Shown piece after piece: positions 8,491 to 16,916 of a DNA stretch of 64,000 nt (its first letter is position 1; each line of letters opens with the position of its first letter). This stretch comes from Microvirga ossetica (GTDB taxonomy: Bacteria > Pseudomonadota > Alphaproteobacteria > Rhizobiales > Beijerinckiaceae). The DNA lies in NCBI RefSeq assembly GCF_002741015.1, contig NZ_CP016616.1, positions 2,327,501-2,391,500 of the forward strand. Direction: 5' to 3'. The notes beneath the pieces are model-generated. The model saw only the letters and a list, made by a program, of their open reading frames with translations, did not search any database and was not told the origin of the DNA. The translations under genes and the position numbers were made by a program.

Positions 8491-10404
8491 ATGAAGCCAG
8501 CCTTGGATGTCATCACCATCGGACGCTCCTCGGTCGATCTCTACGGCCAGCAGGTGGGCGGGCGGCTTGAGGACATGGCCTCCTTCTCCAAGGCGGTCGG
8601 CGGCTGCCCGGCGAATATCGCCATCGGCACCGCGCGACTCGGCCTGAAATCGGGCCTCGTCACCCGCGTCGGCGACGAGGCCATGGGCCGGTTCATCCGC
8701 GAGCAGATGGAGCGCGAGGGCGTCTCGACGAAAGGCATCGTCACCGACGGGGAGCGCCTGACCGCCCTCGTGCTTCTCGGCGTGCGCGACGAGGATTCCT
8801 TTCCGCTGATCTTTTATCGCGACAACTGCGCCGACATGGCGCTGACGGAGGACGATATCAACGAGGGCTTCATCGCCTCGGCCGCAGCCATCGTCGTCAC
8901 CGGCACGCATTTTTCGCGCGAGAAAACGGCCGCCGCGCAGAAGAAGGCGATCCGCATCGCCAAGGCGAATGGCCGCAAGGTGGTGTTCGACGTGGATTAC
9001 CGCCCCAACCTCTGGGGCCTTCTCGGCCACGGCGCCGGCGAATCGCGTTACGTGCGCTCCGATGCGGTCACGGAACACCTGAAGCCGATCCTCGCCGATT
9101 GCGATCTCGTCGTCGGCACGGAGGAAGAGCTGCACATCGCGGGCGGCTCGGAAGATACGCTCACCGCCATCCGCGCCATCCGCGCGATCTCGAAGGCGAC
9201 CATCGTGTGCAAGCGCGGCCCCATGGGCTGCGTGGTGTTTCCGGCCGAGATTCCCGCCTCGCTGGACGACGGCGTGAAGGGTCCCGGCTTCCCGGTCGAG
9301 GTCTACAACGTGCTCGGCGCGGGCGATGCCTTTCTCTCCGGCTTCCTGCGCGGATGGCTGAAAGACGAAAAGCTCGAGACCTGCTGCGCCTATGCCAATG
9401 CGAGCGGGGCGTTTGCGGTCTCGCGCCTGCTCTGCTCGCCCGAGATTCCGACCTTCCCCGAGCTGCAGCATTTCCTGAAGGTGGGCAGCCGCCACAAGGC
9501 CCTGCGCTTCGACGAGGACATCAACCACATTCATTGGGCGACGACGCGCCGGCCTGAGAGCCCGGCCCTCATGGCGCTCGCCATCGACCACCGCATGCAG
9601 CTCGAAGCAATGGCGAAGGAGATCGGCGCGCCGGTCGAGCGCATTCCCGACTTCAAGGTGCTCGCCGTCGAGGCCGCGGCGAAGGTGGCGGACGGCCGCC
9701 CCGGCTTCGGCATGCTGATCGACGGCACCTATGGCCGCGAAGCGTTGTTCCGCGCCGCCGATCATCCGTTCTGGATCGGCCGCCCCGTCGAGCTGCCGGG
9801 CTCGCGACCGCTCGATTTCGAGGGCGGCGGCTCGCTCGGCGCCAAGCTCGTGGAATGGCCGGTCGGGCACACCATCAAATGCCTGTGCTTCTACCATCCC
9901 GACGATCCACCGGAGCTGAAGCAGCAACAGGAGCGCGACCTGCTTCGCCTCCACGACGCCGCGCGGCGCATCGGCCGCGAGCTTCTGGTCGAAATCATCG
10001 CCGGCAAGCACGGGCCGCTCAAGACCGATACCGTCGCCGGCATCCTGCAGCGCCTTTACGATCTCGGCATCAAGCCGGACTGGTGGAAGCTCGAGCCGCA
10101 GCGGGACGAAGCCGCCTGGCATGCCATCGGAGACGTAATCACCCGGAATGACCCCTATTGCCGCGGCATCGTGCTGCTCGGGCTCGAGGCGCCGGAGGAT
10201 GAACTGGAGGCAGCCTTCGCTGCAGCCGCCAAGGAGCCGCAGGTGAAGGGCTTTGCGGTCGGCCGCACGATCTTCAACGACGCCGCGCGGCGCTGGCTCA
10301 AGGGCGAGATCGCCAATGAGGCCGCAATCGCCGACATGGCCGCCCGTTTCCAGCGTCTCGTCGATGCCTGGCAGCGGGTCTCGGCCCGCTCGAGGGCGGC
10401 CTAA
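8491..10404 (+). CDS. iolC: Fused 5-dehydro-2-deoxygluconokinase / DUF2090 aldolase-like protein
   Basis: A 637-residue two-domain protein. Residues 1 to about 335 are a PfkB-family sugar kinase (IolC) phosphorylating 5-dehydro-2-deoxy-D-gluconate; the PfkB signature around VLGAGDAFLSGFLRGW places the catalytic aspartate at about 279. Residues about 350-637 are a DUF2090 TIM-barrel-like domain (from PALMALAIDHRMQLEAM) often annotated as the 2-deoxy-5-keto-gluconate 6-phosphate aldolase (IolJ role). Classic Bacillus IolC is about 325 residues and has a separate IolJ. No separate aldolase gene lies in the locus, so the C-terminal domain may supply that step (inference). The start ATG follows GGGAGGAATAGC. 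It is first gene of the iolCDEB run. Confidence 0.93.
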   Translation: MKPALDVITIGRSSVDLYGQQVGGRLEDMASFSKAVGGCPANIAIGTARLGLKSGLVTRVGDEAMGRFIREQMEREGVSTKGIVTDGERLTALVLLGVRDEDSFPLIFYRDNCADMALTEDDINEGFIASAAAIVVTGTHFSREKTAAAQKKAIRIAKANGRKVVFDVDYRPNLWGLLGHGAGESRYVRSDAVTEHLKPILADCDLVVGTEEELHIAGGSEDTLTAIRAIRAISKATIVCKRGPMGCVVFPAEIPASLDDGVKGPGFPVEVYNVLGAGDAFLSGFLRGWLKDEKLETCCAYANASGAFAVSRLLCSPEIPTFPELQHFLKVGSRHKALRFDEDINHIHWATTRRPESPALMALAIDHRMQLEAMAKEIGAPVERIPDFKVLAVEAAAKVADGRPGFGMLIDGTYGREALFRAADHPFWIGRPVELPGSRPLDFEGGGSLGAKLVEWPVGHTIKCLCFYHPDDPPELKQQQERDLLRLHDAARRIGRELLVEIIAGKHGPLKTDTVAGILQRLYDLGIKPDWWKLEPQRDEAAWHAIGDVITRNDPYCRGIVLLGLEAPEDELEAAFAAAAKEPQVKGFAVGRTIFNDAARRWLKGEIANEAAIADMAARFQRLVDAWQRVSARSRAA

Positions 10405-10496
10405 TACCAAGGGCGGAGCCGGCAGAAGGCCCTGCCCTCTTTCCATGAACGGGAAAACCTGAAAACCCTGCGACGCGATTTCTAAGGGGAACACGC

Positions 10497-12344
10497 ATGA
10501 GCACGATCCGCCTGACCATGGCGCAAGCCGTCGCCCGATTCCTGACGGCGCAGAAGACGGAGATCGATGGAAAAATCCTGCCGCTCTTCGGCGGCGTTTG
10601 GGCCATTTTCGGCCACGGCAACGTGGCGGGCATGGGCGAGGCGCTGCACGGGGTGCGCGAGACCCTTCCCACCTTCCGCGCCCATAACGAGCAGGGGATG
10701 GCTCATGCGGCCATTGCCTTCGCCAAGGCCTCGCGCCGCCGGCGCATGATGGCCTGCACCACCTCCATCGGCCCCGGCGCCACCAACATGGTGACGGCCG
10801 CCGCTGTCGCCCATGTGAACCGCCTGCCGGTGCTGCTTCTTCCCGGCGACGTCTTCGCCAACCGCAGGCCCGATCCGGTGCTGCAGCAGATCGAAAGCTT
10901 TTCCGACGGCACGGTGTCGGCCAACGACTGCTTCCGGCCCGTCTCGCGCTATTTCGACCGCATCACCAGACCCGAGCAGATCATCCCCGCGCTGCAACGC
11001 GCCATGACCGTGCTCACCGACCCCGCCGAATGCGGGCCGGTGACGCTGGCATTGTGCCAGGACACGCAGGCCGAGGCCTACGATTATCCGGAAAGTTTCT
11101 TTGCGGACAGGATCTGGACGCCGCGCCGCATCCGCCCCGACGAGGCAGAACTCGCGGACGCCGCCGACCTCATCCGCAACGCGAAGAAGCCCTTCGTCGT
11201 CGCCGGCGGCGGCGTGCTTTACTCCGGCGCGGAAAAAGTGCTGGCTGACTTCGCGCAGAAGCACGGCCTTTCCGTCGGCGAGACGCAGGCCGGCAAGTCG
11301 AGCCTGCCGCACGACAATCAAGCCAATCTCGGCGCCATCGGCGTGACCGGCACGGGCGCCGCCAACGCGCTCGCCGAAGAGGCCGATGTGGTGATCGCGG
11401 TCGGCACGCGCCTGCAGGACTTCACCACCGGATCCTGGGCCCTGTTCAAGAACCCGGACCGGCGCATCGTCGGCCTCAATGTGCAGACCTTCGATGCGGC
11501 CAAGCACAACGCGCTGCCGCTGGTCGCCGACGCGCGCGTCGGCCTGGAGGAACTGAGCCGCGCGCTCGGCGCCTGGAAGGCCCCCGACGCTTGGACGGCA
11601 AAGGCGCGCCAGGAGAAAACCCGCTGGTTCGACAAAGCCGCCCGCTACACGGATCCGACCAACGCGGAACTGCCCTCCGATGCGCAGGTGATCGGCGCGG
11701 TGCAGCGCACGTCGCAGCCGACCGACGTGGTGGTCTGTGCCGCCGGCGGCCTGCCGGGCGAGCTGCACAAGCATTGGAAAGCGAGCACCGCCCTCGGCTA
11801 CCACATGGAATACGGCTATTCCTGCATGGGCTACGAGATCGCCGGCGGGCTCGGCGTGAAGATGGCGGATCCCTCGCGCGAAGTGATCGTGATGGTGGGC
11901 GACGGCTCCTATCTCATGATGAATTCGGAGCTTGCCTCTTCCGTGATGCTCGACAAGAAGCTGATAATCGTGCTGCTCGACAACCGCGGCTATGGCTGCA
12001 TCAACCGCCTGCAGCGCGCCACCGGCGGCGAAAGCTTCAACAACCTGCTGCAGCACACGAACCACGTGACCCTTCCCGAGATCGACTTCGCGGCGCATGC
12101 GGCAAGCCTCGGCGCACAGGCGATCAAGGTGAAGGGCATCGGCGAACTTGAGGATGCCCTGAAGAAGGCGCGCAGCGCCGAGCGCAGCACCGTGATCGTC
12201 ATCGACACCGACCCGCTCGCTTCCACCGATGCTGGCGGTCATTGGTGGGACGTGGCGGTGCCGGAAGTCTCGGTGCGCGAGCCGGTGAAGACGGCACGCA
12301 AGAATTACGAAACGGCCCTTGCCGCGCAGCGGGTGGGCGATTGA
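10497..12344 (+). CDS. iolD: 3D-(3,5/4)-trihydroxycyclohexane-1,2-dione acylhydrolase
   Basis: A 615-residue thiamine-diphosphate enzyme of the acetolactate-synthase superfamily. It hydrolytically opens the ring of 3D-trihydroxycyclohexane-1,2-dione to 5-deoxy-glucuronate. Three domains are evident: an N-terminal Pyr domain with the conserved Glu region FRAHNEQGMAHAA, a central domain (about 200-340), and a C-terminal PP domain with the cofactor motif MVGDGSYLMMNSELA (GDG at 468-470) running to the DNRGYG segment. Length fits the family. It starts 92 bases after iolC with AAGGGGAACACGC before the ATG, and its sequence is intact. It acts after IolE in the pathway although its gene comes first. 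Confidence 0.95.
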   Translation: MSTIRLTMAQAVARFLTAQKTEIDGKILPLFGGVWAIFGHGNVAGMGEALHGVRETLPTFRAHNEQGMAHAAIAFAKASRRRRMMACTTSIGPGATNMVTAAAVAHVNRLPVLLLPGDVFANRRPDPVLQQIESFSDGTVSANDCFRPVSRYFDRITRPEQIIPALQRAMTVLTDPAECGPVTLALCQDTQAEAYDYPESFFADRIWTPRRIRPDEAELADAADLIRNAKKPFVVAGGGVLYSGAEKVLADFAQKHGLSVGETQAGKSSLPHDNQANLGAIGVTGTGAANALAEEADVVIAVGTRLQDFTTGSWALFKNPDRRIVGLNVQTFDAAKHNALPLVADARVGLEELSRALGAWKAPDAWTAKARQEKTRWFDKAARYTDPTNAELPSDAQVIGAVQRTSQPTDVVVCAAGGLPGELHKHWKASTALGYHMEYGYSCMGYEIAGGLGVKMADPSREVIVMVGDGSYLMMNSELASSVMLDKKLIIVLLDNRGYGCINRLQRATGGESFNNLLQHTNHVTLPEIDFAAHAASLGAQAIKVKGIGELEDALKKARSAERSTVIVIDTDPLASTDAGGHWWDVAVPEVSVREPVKTARKNYETALAAQRVGD

Positions 12345-12365
12345 GACTGCGAATACAAACACTGC

Positions 12366-12474
12366 CCTCATCCTGAGGAGCCGCGAAGCGGCGTCTCGAA
12401 GGAGACTTCAGAAAGCACTGGATCCTCCTTCGAGACGGGCCTGAAGGCCCTCCTCAGGATGAGGTTGAGGAATA
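12366..12474. repeat. Inverted repeat, family C, between iolD and iolE
   Basis: Left arm CCTCATCCTGAGGAGC continues to GTCTCGAAGGAG; the right arm is its complement (CTCCTTCGAGAC ... CTCCTCAGGATGAGG). The arms are about 39 bases with a short centre, so the RNA could form a long stem inside the iol transcript. It fills the 152-base gap and may lower or protect downstream message (inference). Confidence 0.75.
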
Positions 12475-12496
12475 TGATCGAGAAAGGATAACAATC

Positions 12497-13381
12497 ATGA
12501 CGATCCGCATCGGGGCCAATCCCATCGGCTGGTCCAACGACGACATGCTGGAGCTTGGCGGTGAGACGCCGCTGGAGGTTTGCCTGGCCGAGGCCAAGGA
12601 AGCCGGCTTCGAGGGCATGGAACTCGGCAACAAGTTTCCGCGCGAGCCGGAGGCGTTGAAGAAGGCGCTGGCACCCTTCGGCTTGGCTTGCGTCTCCGGC
12701 TGGTATTCCGCCGAACTTCTGAAGCGAGACGCCGATGCGGAGATGAAGGCTCTGCGCCCGCATCTCGATCTTCTGAAAAGCATGGGCTCTAACGTGCTGG
12801 TCTTCGCCGAGACCTCGAACGCCATCCACGGCGACCGCTCGAAGCCGCTGTCGCAGCGCCCCGTGATGAAGGACGGCGACTGGGCCGAGTTCGGCCGCCG
12901 CATCACCGAAGTGGCCGAGCGGACCCTGCAGGAAGGCGTGCGCGTGGTCTATCACCACCACATGGGCACCATCGTGGAATCGGAGGCCGATATCGACGCC
13001 TTCATGCGCTCCACGGGCGAGGCTGTGCATCTTCTTCTCGACACAGGACATGCGACCTGGGGCGGTGCCGATCCCGCAGCGCTCGCCCGCCGCTACCGCA
13101 GCCGCATCAGCCATGTGCACACCAAGGACGTGCGGAAGAGCGTGATGGAAAAGTCGAAGGCCGAGGGCTGGAGCTTCCTCGATTCCGTCATCGAAGGCGT
13201 CTACACGGTGCCGGGCGACGGCATGGTGGATTTCGTCTCCGTGTTCAAGGAACTGCCGGGCTATAGCGGCTGGGTGGTGATCGAGGCGGAGCAGGATCCG
13301 AAGAAGGCGCACCCGCTCACCTGTGCCAAGATGGGTTATGCCAATCTCACCCGGTATCTCAAGGACGCCGGCCTGCGATAA
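12497..13381 (+). CDS. iolE: Myo-inosose-2 dehydratase
   Basis: A 294-residue TIM-barrel enzyme of the xylose-isomerase-like AP-endonuclease-2 superfamily. It dehydrates scyllo-inosose to 3D-trihydroxycyclohexane-1,2-dione, second step of inositol breakdown. Typical opening IGANPIGWSNDDM (about 4-16), the mid-barrel VVYHHHMGTIVE (about 152-163), LLLDTGHATWGG and the metal-site strand SHVHTKDVR are all visible; His, Glu and Asp in these strands are the usual Co/Mn ligands. Length is normal. The start ATG at 12497 follows GAAAGGATAACAATC. It lies after the family C repeat and 11 bases before iolB. Confidence 0.95.
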   Translation: MTIRIGANPIGWSNDDMLELGGETPLEVCLAEAKEAGFEGMELGNKFPREPEALKKALAPFGLACVSGWYSAELLKRDADAEMKALRPHLDLLKSMGSNVLVFAETSNAIHGDRSKPLSQRPVMKDGDWAEFGRRITEVAERTLQEGVRVVYHHHMGTIVESEADIDAFMRSTGEAVHLLLDTGHATWGGADPAALARRYRSRISHVHTKDVRKSVMEKSKAEGWSFLDSVIEGVYTVPGDGMVDFVSVFKELPGYSGWVVIEAEQDPKKAHPLTCAKMGYANLTRYLKDAGLR

Positions 13382-13392
13382 GGAAGATTGCG

Positions 13393-14196
13393 ATGTCGAA
13401 CCTCCTCTTCAAACCGTCGAAGCCCGATGAGCACGGGCGCATCCATGCCATCACGCCGGAATCCGCCGGATGGACCTATGTGGGTTTCGAGGTCTACCGG
13501 CTCGAAAGCGGGCAGAGCCTGAAACAGGCGACGGGCGACCGGGAGGCCTGCATCGTCCTGCTCTCCGGCAAGGCGCGTGTGGCGGCCTCAGGCCAGGATT
13601 TCGGCACGATCGGCGGGCGCAGCTCGCCGTTCGAGCCGGACCCGTGGTCGCTCTATGCGCCCGCACGCTCCGAATGGTCGCTCAAGGCCGAGACCGATTG
13701 CGAGATCGCCGTGTGCACCGCGCCGGCCGAGGGCAAGCTGCCCGCGCGCGTGATCGCGCCCGATCAAGTGGGGCAGGAAACCCGCGGCAAGGGCACGAAC
13801 ACGCGCCACGTGCGCAACATCCTGCCGGAGACCGAGTTGGCGGAAAGCCTGCTCGTGGTCGAGGTCATCACGCCGTCCGGCCATTGGTCGAGCTATCCGC
13901 CGCACAAGCACGACCGGGACATGCTGCCCAACGAATCGCTGCTGGAAGAGACCTATTACCACCGCCTCAACCCGCCCTCCGGCTTTGCTCTGCAGCGGGT
14001 CTATACGGACGACCGCTCGCTCGACGAGACGCTGGCCGCGAGCAATGGCGACGTGGTGCTGGTGCCGAAGGGCTATCATCCGGTCGGCGCGCCGCATGGC
14101 TACGAGCTCTATTATCTCAACGTGATGGCCGGCCCGAAGCGGATCTGGAAATTCCACAACGACCCGGACCACGAATGGATGCTGAAACAGGCCTGA
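13393..14196 (+). CDS. iolB: 5-deoxy-glucuronate isomerase
   Basis: A 267-residue double-cupin (KduI/IolB family) isomerase converting 5-deoxy-glucuronate to 5-dehydro-2-deoxy-gluconate, the substrate of IolC. Conserved metal-binding histidines occur in the C-terminal cupin: HWSSYPPHKHDRD followed by EETYYHRLNPPSGF, and later GYHPVGAPHGYELYYLNVMAG. The N-terminal opening (LLFKPSKPDEHGRIHAITPESAGW) is typical. It is the last iol gene, 11 bases after iolE, with AAGGAAGATTGCG before the ATG. A short hairpin follows. No IolA or IolH homologue is adjacent, so malonic-semialdehyde dehydrogenase must be encoded elsewhere. Confidence 0.95.
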   Translation: MSNLLFKPSKPDEHGRIHAITPESAGWTYVGFEVYRLESGQSLKQATGDREACIVLLSGKARVAASGQDFGTIGGRSSPFEPDPWSLYAPARSEWSLKAETDCEIAVCTAPAEGKLPARVIAPDQVGQETRGKGTNTRHVRNILPETELAESLLVVEVITPSGHWSSYPPHKHDRDMLPNESLLEETYYHRLNPPSGFALQRVYTDDRSLDETLAASNGDVVLVPKGYHPVGAPHGYELYYLNVMAGPKRIWKFHNDPDHEWMLKQA

Positions 14197-14216
14197 GGCC
14201 GCCTGTCCCTTGATCC

Positions 14217-14233
14217 GCCCGAGCCTTTCGGGC
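14217..14233 (+). terminator. Short hairpin after iolB, possible weak terminator
   Basis: GCCCGA-GCCTT-TCGGGC forms a six-base-pair stem with a five-base loop 20 bases after the iolB stop. There is no U-tract, so terminator function is doubtful. Confidence 0.3.
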
Positions 14234-14265
14234 ATGAGGCGAACAGAGTTTCCCTGAGAGGCCTC

Positions 14266-14463
14266 ATGTCCTGGTCCGATCTCGCCTCGCGTGCCTTCAA
14301 GACCGCGCTAGCGCTCATCAGCGCGATCGTGATGGACTACGCGTTCCTGAACGGCCGCATGACGCGGCAAGCCGTGACGGGAATCGAGCGGATGGCAGCG
14401 GATGCGCCGGTGCTCATCGACCGGCTCGTGACGAGCGCACTGAACATCAAATGGGATCGCTGA
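14266..14463 (+). CDS. Small hypothetical protein with one hydrophobic segment
   Basis: A 65-residue open frame, ATG preceded by GAGAGGCCTC. The predicted protein has a hydrophobic stretch near residues 12-28 (ALALISAIVMDYAFLNG) and an amphipathic C-terminal half. No family is recognised. It is codirectional with iolB, 70 bases downstream of its stop and after a weak hairpin. Coding reality rests on the plausible ribosome site and absence of a competing frame. Confidence 0.4.
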   Translation: MSWSDLASRAFKTALALISAIVMDYAFLNGRMTRQAVTGIERMAADAPVLIDRLVTSALNIKWDR

Positions 14464-15036
14464 CGCATCGCGCGTGACGGCTCTCGGCGCGGCTTGGAGC
14501 ATAGGCCCTCGGACACGCACGACGAGGAGCGTAGCGATGCCGGCCGCATTGTCCTGCACCTGATTCTGCCATCCTCTGGGGCTCGGCCTTTGCTCGGAAC
14601 CGAGGCCCCGCCGGTTCTTGGTGTTCGAGCGCACACCGCGCGCATGGCACCTCGAACGGATCTCACGCCAAACAGTTTCTTTCCATGTGCGGCATCGTCT
14701 GCATGCCGACCGAAAGAAGACGACCGATGACCATCCTCGACCCCATTTCCGGAAACCGCGTCACCATCAGCGCATCGGTGAAGCCGCGCGGCCGATCCAC
14801 CGAGAGCGGCCTCGAGGTCCGTCACGCCATCTTGCCGAGCGTAGCGCAAACGAAAGAAGGTCGGCGCGAGCTAAGCCTTGCGCGAAACCGCGCCGGTTGC
14901 CGGACCGTCGGCGAGAATCCTGCCGGTTGATCGATCGACGGCGCAGCCGTCCCGGCGGGTATTCGTGTCGATTTATGACAGGCCCGACGATGCCGCTTCT
15001 TTGGTCAGGATCGGATCCGCTGCTCCGAAAATGATT
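14464..15036. other. 573-base stretch without a confident gene
   Basis: No recognisable protein family, RNA or repeat was found. The best candidate is a 67-codon plus-strand frame at 14727-14930 (MTILDPISGNRVTISASVK...), with a weak upstream site and a low-complexity Arg-rich end; I would not call it. Base composition is slightly less GC-rich than the flanking genes. Confidence 0.5.
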
Positions 15037-15064
15037 GAGCCCCGCCGATGGACCGGCGGGGCTC
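15037..15064 (-). terminator. Terminator of the Gly/His-rich protein gene
   Basis: An 11-base-pair perfect stem (GAGCCCCGCCG / CGGCGGGGCTC, six-base loop) lies 23 bases beyond the stop of the minus-strand gene at 15087. On that strand it is followed by AATCATTTTCG, a modest T-rich tail. This fits an intrinsic terminator. Confidence 0.65.
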
Positions 15065-15086
15065 GTGTTTTGCAGGCGATCAGGCG

Positions 15087-16484
15087 TCAGCGCTTCGAGT
15101 CGCCTCCACGGCCACCGCCCTTGCCGCCGCCGTCGCTGTCGCCTCCACGGCCGCCACCCTTGCCGCCGCCGTCGCTGTCGCCTCCACGGCCGCCACCTTT
15201 ACCGCCACCGTCGTTGTCTCCGCCGCGGCCGCCATCGCTCTTGCCGCCCCCGTGATCGCCGCCGGAGCCTTTTCCGCCGCCACGACCCGAGTCGTCATTG
15301 CCGCGATCCCCACGACCGCCTTTGCCGCCGTCGTCGTGACCGCCGCCCTTGCCACCGTCATGATCGCCACGTCCTCCGTGGTCTCCGCGGCCGCCCTTGC
15401 CGCCGCCGTCATGATCATGGCCGCCGCGGCCGGGACCATCGTTGCCGTGATCGCCTCTCCCGCCGCCGTGACCTTTGCCACCGCCGTCATGGTCCTTTCC
15501 GCCGCCGTGATGGCCGCCATTGTCTCCGCCATGACCACCGCCGTTGTGACCACCGCCGCCATGGCCTCCGCCGTTGTGACCACCACCGCCGTGACCTCCA
15601 CCGCCATGACCACCACCGCCATGACCTCCGCCATTGTGGCCACCCCCGCCATGACCTCCGCCGCCGTGGCCACCGCCGTGATGCCCACCACCGTGTCCGC
15701 CGCCACCGTGGTGACCACCACCGCCCGGGTTGTTACCGCCGGGATTGCCGCCATTACCCGGGTTCGTGCCGCCACCGGGGTTGCCGCCGTCACCAGGATT
15801 GGTCCCGCCCCCTGGGTTGGTCCCGCCTCCGGGAGAGGTTCCGCCACCGGGAGAGGTTCCGCCTCCGGGAGAGGTCCCACCTCCGGGAGAGGTCCCACCT
15901 CCGGGGCTCGTGCCGCCGGGGTTGGTGCCTCCACCGGGATTCGAGCCGCCCGAGCCGCCGCTTCCCGAGCTGCCGCCCTTGGATCCGCCTCCGCCGCTAT
16001 TGCCCTTCCCCGGCGCATTGTCCGAGTGTCCGCCGCCACCGGAATTGCCCGTTCCGGAACCGCCACCGGCATTCGAGCCGCCGCCGGGCGTTCCAGGGCT
16101 CGTGCCGCCGGGCGCGTTGTTCGAGGCGAAGCCCTCGCGTGTGCCGCCATGGTCGCCGGGCCGATCGGTGTTGATCAGACCGAATGCGCCCAAGCCCAGG
16201 ACTGCCCCGGTGACGAGATTCCCGCGATCCAAGGGCGTCTGGACCTGGCGCTGCTCCTGCGGAACGATCCGGCACCGGCAGGTCGTATCGCCCTGGACAC
16301 GGACCAGACGGCAATTGGTGTAATCGGACGGGTTCGGCACGGCCGGAACGCAGACTTGCGCCACGCGGGCCGGGCGAGCCTTGTTCGCTGGCGCGGCATA
16401 CGAGCTCGAGACGCCGGTGAAGACCGCGACTGACGACAAAAGGGTAGCGGCGCCTGCCAAGGCAAGCTTGTGGGTACGCTTCAT
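15087..16484 (-). CDS. Secreted Gly/His-rich low-complexity repeat protein
   Basis: A 465-residue protein. The start at 16484 (MKRTHKLALAGAATLLSSVAVF) follows GGGAGTTAAGT; a start 18 bases further up is less likely. It opens with a signal peptide ending near SSSYA|AP, then a folded-looking Cys-containing segment of about 60 residues (VCVPAVPNPSDYTNCRLVRV ... CRCRIVPQEQ) and a short hydrophobic segment (LVTGAVLGLGAFGLI). From about residue 120 it is low complexity: GGGTSPGGGTSPGGG five-residue units, then HGGGGHGGGGH and HNGGGHGGGG units, and a Asp/Lys/Gly tail with GGGKGGGRGGDSD units. The His clusters suggest metal binding and the Gly repeats a flexible surface or matrix polymer; both are inference. 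No family beyond glycine-rich is recognised. It is monocistronic with its own terminator. Confidence 0.8.
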   Translation of the reverse strand: MKRTHKLALAGAATLLSSVAVFTGVSSSYAAPANKARPARVAQVCVPAVPNPSDYTNCRLVRVQGDTTCRCRIVPQEQRQVQTPLDRGNLVTGAVLGLGAFGLINTDRPGDHGGTREGFASNNAPGGTSPGTPGGGSNAGGGSGTGNSGGGGHSDNAPGKGNSGGGGSKGGSSGSGGSGGSNPGGGTNPGGTSPGGGTSPGGGTSPGGGTSPGGGTSPGGGTNPGGGTNPGDGGNPGGGTNPGNGGNPGGNNPGGGGHHGGGGHGGGHHGGGHGGGGHGGGGHNGGGHGGGGHGGGGHGGGGHNGGGHGGGGHNGGGHGGDNGGHHGGGKDHDGGGKGHGGGRGDHGNDGPGRGGHDHDGGGKGGRGDHGGRGDHDGGKGGGHDDGGKGGRGDRGNDDSGRGGGKGSGGDHGGGKSDGGRGGDNDGGGKGGGRGGDSDGGGKGGGRGGDSDGGGKGGGRGGDSKR

Positions 16485-16916
16485 ACTTAACTCCCGAGTC
16501 AAGATGGGGAAATTCCGGAGTTACCCGGACAAGAAATCTTGATGAGAGAAGCATAGTGAAAGGAATTGGTTCCGATAATCGGCCTTCATCGGTACCCCTT
16601 GAACAGAAATCATCCTTTTGTCAGTAATTAATGCATCTTAAGGATTACTCCTTCGGTTTAGGTCTCATATAGTCTTCAATATTGAACCCGATAATCTGCA
16701 GTAAGCATGGATATTCCATCGTTATTGCACGGGACAACTTTAGTTGGATGATTCGCGTATGCGCGCTTTGCCGGGTCCGGAGCCGTCATCTCGGCCTGCC
16801 GCTACCGCTCCGCGGAAGGCCGCGATCATGCTAAGGTCATCGCAAAATCGGAGGGAACGGACATTCAATCTCTGCCGATAGCTCATCCCAGCGACGGCAA
16901 GGCGATCGCGGGCGCC
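16485..16916. other. Divergent AT-richer gap between Gly/His-rich gene and DMT transporter
   Basis: This 432-base gap holds the promoters of two divergent genes. Bases 16540-16740 are clearly more AT-rich than their surroundings. No ORF, RNA or repeat with support was seen in it. Confidence 0.5.

Noticed and set aside
14727..14930. A 67-codon frame starting MTILDPISGNRVTISASVK
   Set aside because: Weak ribosome site and an Arg-rich tail typical of random frames; kept only as a note in the gap description.
15087..16484. CRISPR-like regularity in the repeats of the Gly/His-rich gene
   Set aside because: The units are codon-level repeats within an open reading frame with a signal peptide, without spacers of constant length or identical direct repeats. 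No CRISPR array or cas gene is seen.
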